NCBI RefSeq assembly: GCF_029633825.1
Contig: NZ_CP090642.1
Location: 558,001 to 622,000 of the forward strand
From: Burkholderia contaminans
Lineage (GTDB): Bacteria > Pseudomonadota > Gammaproteobacteria > Burkholderiales > Burkholderiaceae
Direction: 5' to 3'
Length of the DNA stretch: 64,000 bases
The notes beneath the pieces were generated by a model. The model worked only from the letters and a program-made list of their open reading frames with translations. It was not told the DNA's origin and searched no databases. Shown here piece by piece: positions 62,557 through 64,000 of this stretch; the stretch's first letter is position 1; every line of letters begins with the position of its first letter. A program made the translations under genes and the position numbers.

Positions 62557-62969
62557 CGACCCACGCTGTAGCCCGCGCGTGGATCGTCGACGGCAGCGGC
62601 GCACCCCGGACCGCCGTCACGTCGACGCCGAGCCGCCATTCACCGAACGGGCGGCGCGGCGCAATGATCGCCGGCAGGCGGCTATCGCGAAAGCGCGCGT
62701 AGCAGGGCTCGACCCGGCTCGGTTCATTGCGCAACGTCCACGGGAACAGTTCCTGCCTGACCGGCGTGATGGCCGTGAAGCTTGCGGGGTTCTCCACCGC
62801 ATCGACGACGAGATTCGCGAGGCGGCGATCGCGCCGTCGTTTTCCCGGTAGAGATCGATGTGGCGCCGCTGTACGAGCTCCGCCGCAAACACGAGCGGAA
62901 GCGGTGCGAACGTGTGGCAGTGCAACCCGCGGCCGCTCCAATGGCGCCCGCAGTCTGGCGTCCCCGTCT
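62531..62969 (-). pseudogene. Alginate-lyase-like C-terminal remnant, frameshifted
   Basis: Reading leftward from 62969, WSGRGLHCHTFAPLPLVFAA and HIDLYRENDGAIA resemble the end of alginate-lyase-family enzymes. The frame then shifts near 62825, and the continuation LANLVVDAVENPASFTAITP, the following QELFPWTLRNEPSRVEPCYA and the last residues VVNPARAAS lie in the next frame. One missing base would join them. The 5' two-thirds of the gene are absent: a stop precedes the fragment and no relative continues upstream. It overlaps the end of the AraC gene by 26 bases. Homology is judged by eye only, so the family name is tentative. Confidence 0.4.
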
Positions 62970-63238
62970 TTCATCCCCCTTGCCTTGCCTGGCGAAAGCC
63001 GCTCGGACCGATGCCGAACCGGCTTCGCTTTTCACGCACCGAACGCCGGCGCATCTTTTTTGAGACTGCGCCACATTCGCCCGGTATCATCGCTGCGCTA
63101 GTGAACGACGCCGTTGGCCGGCGCATGCCGACTCGCGCGCAACCAGCATCCCAAGCATGACAACACAGGGCGGACGCCGGCGGTGCGTCGCGCCGCGATC
63201 GGGCCGATTCGGCCACCAGCACGACGGAGCATGGAACG

Positions 63239-64000
63239 ATGGTAACGGGGACGGGTGCGGCACGACGCGCGAGGGCGGTCGCTGCCGGGAGCGCGTGGGT
63301 CATGGCGGCGGCAGGCGGCGCACACGCGCAGGCATCGGGGCGGCCACCACGCCGCCGGCCGGCGCGGCGGCGGCCGTGCTGCCGGCGATCGACGTGACGG
63401 GGAAGGGCAACCGCGCGTCGAGCGGGCTCGTCGGGCTGCGCACCACGGCCGGCACGAAGACCGACACGCCGGTGGCCGAGATTCCGCAGACGATCAATCT
63501 CGTGACCGCGCAGCAGATCGAGATGACCGGCGCGACCGACCTGAACCAGGCGCTGCGCTACGTGCCGGGATTTGCCACGTTCGGCGCCGACAGCCGCACC
63601 GACTGGTATGCGGCGCTGCGCGGTTTCACGCCGACGCTGTATGTCGACGGCGTGGCCGCGCCGAATACGGCCGTCATCGCGAACTGGCGCGTCGACCCGT
63701 ACACGATCGACTCGATCGCCGTGCTGCGCGGGCCGACGTCGGTGCTGTACGGCGCGGGCGAACCCGGCGCGATCGTCGATGCGCACACGAAGCTTGCCGA
63801 CGGCGAGCGCGTCCGCGAAGCCGGCGTGCAGCTCGGCAACGACGCGCGCAAGCAGTTCATGCTCGACGTCGGCGATGCGCTCGATCCGGACGGCCGCTAT
63901 GCGTACCGCTTCGTCGGCGTGGCGCGCGACGGCAACGCGGTCACCGGCCCGAACGGCGACCGGCGCGTCGCGCTGGCGCCGTCGTTCCGATGGCGGCCGA
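63239..64000 (+). pseudogene. TonB-dependent siderophore receptor, frameshifted, cut by right edge
   Basis: ATG 63239, 9 bases behind GGAG, opens a signal peptide (RARAVAAGSAWVMAAAGGAH AQA). At about 63340 the frame must move by one base to reach the receptor: PAIDVTGKG, then the plug domain (VAEIPQTINLVTAQQIEMTG, LNQALRYVPGFATFGADSRT, IAVLRGPTSVLYGAGEPGAI) and the first barrel strands to the window end. One missing base (for example GGGCGCGGCC read as GGGGCGGCC) explains it. Alternatively, the in-frame ATG at 63157 would give a start without a signal peptide. Outer-membrane import of ferric siderophores is the family role; the ligand is unknown. Confidence 0.78.

Noticed and set aside
63060..63239. 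Fur box before the TonB-dependent receptor
   Set aside because: I looked for a GATAATGATAATCATTATC-like dyad and found none clear enough to report.
1..64000. tRNA, rRNA, CRISPR array or intact insertion sequence
   Set aside because: No cloverleaf, ribosomal core, evenly spaced repeat-spacer pattern or transposase with terminal repeats was recognised.

Overview
The window is high-GC DNA with Burkholderia-type gene content. The pair aidA plus an AidA-lectin fusion (recognised as bclD), next to a Flp/Tad pilus locus, points to the Burkholderia cepacia complex. As I recall, this pair and a Tad locus lie close together on the third replicon (chromosome 3 / pC3) of B. cenocepacia, so I infer that replicon. 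This rests on protein recognition by eye, not on a search.

Left part (1-17,600): end of a LysR gene, an Amj-type lipid II flippase homologue, a CPT-like kinase, and the pntAB transhydrogenase behind a near-perfect sigma-54 promoter. Next come a small ABC exporter, a TPR protein, two GNAT acetyltransferases, and a two-gene signalling unit (response regulator with a degenerate HD-GYP domain plus an MHYT histidine kinase). A PHB-depolymerase-like esterase and a CobS/CobT-like AAA+/VWA pair follow.

Metabolic island (17,695-26,327): two ATP-grasp ligases, a BASS-like transporter, a LysR regulator, an MFS exporter broken by one missing base, an Fe(II)/2-oxoglutarate amino-acid-hydroxylase-like enzyme and a polar amino-acid binding protein. 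Together they look like an undescribed small peptide or modified amino-acid pathway. aidA-bclD follow, with a CepR-type lux box upstream, and then a GtrA/GT2/GT87/GT87 glycosylation operon.

Tad locus (33,262-46,298): three flp pilins, tadV, an extra AAA+ ATPase, rcpC, rcpA (one-base frameshift in a GCACCG repeat), a lipoprotein, tadG, tadE, a second TadE-like gene, tadZ, tadA, tadB and tadC. No tadD is present.

Right part (46,300-64,000): a remnant-rich stretch (short AraC protein, dense hairpins, 47-aa membrane ORF, WYL regulator, truncated NERD protein). It is followed by a tightly coupled operon of three SPFH/HflKC-like proteins and a P1B-type metal ATPase. An indole-oxidation (iif/ind-type) cluster with a divergent AraC regulator comes next. 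The window closes with an alginate-lyase remnant and a TonB-dependent receptor cut by the right edge.

Four genes carry apparent single-base deletions, which may be real decay or residual assembly indels. I recognised no rRNA, tRNA, CRISPR array or intact insertion sequence.
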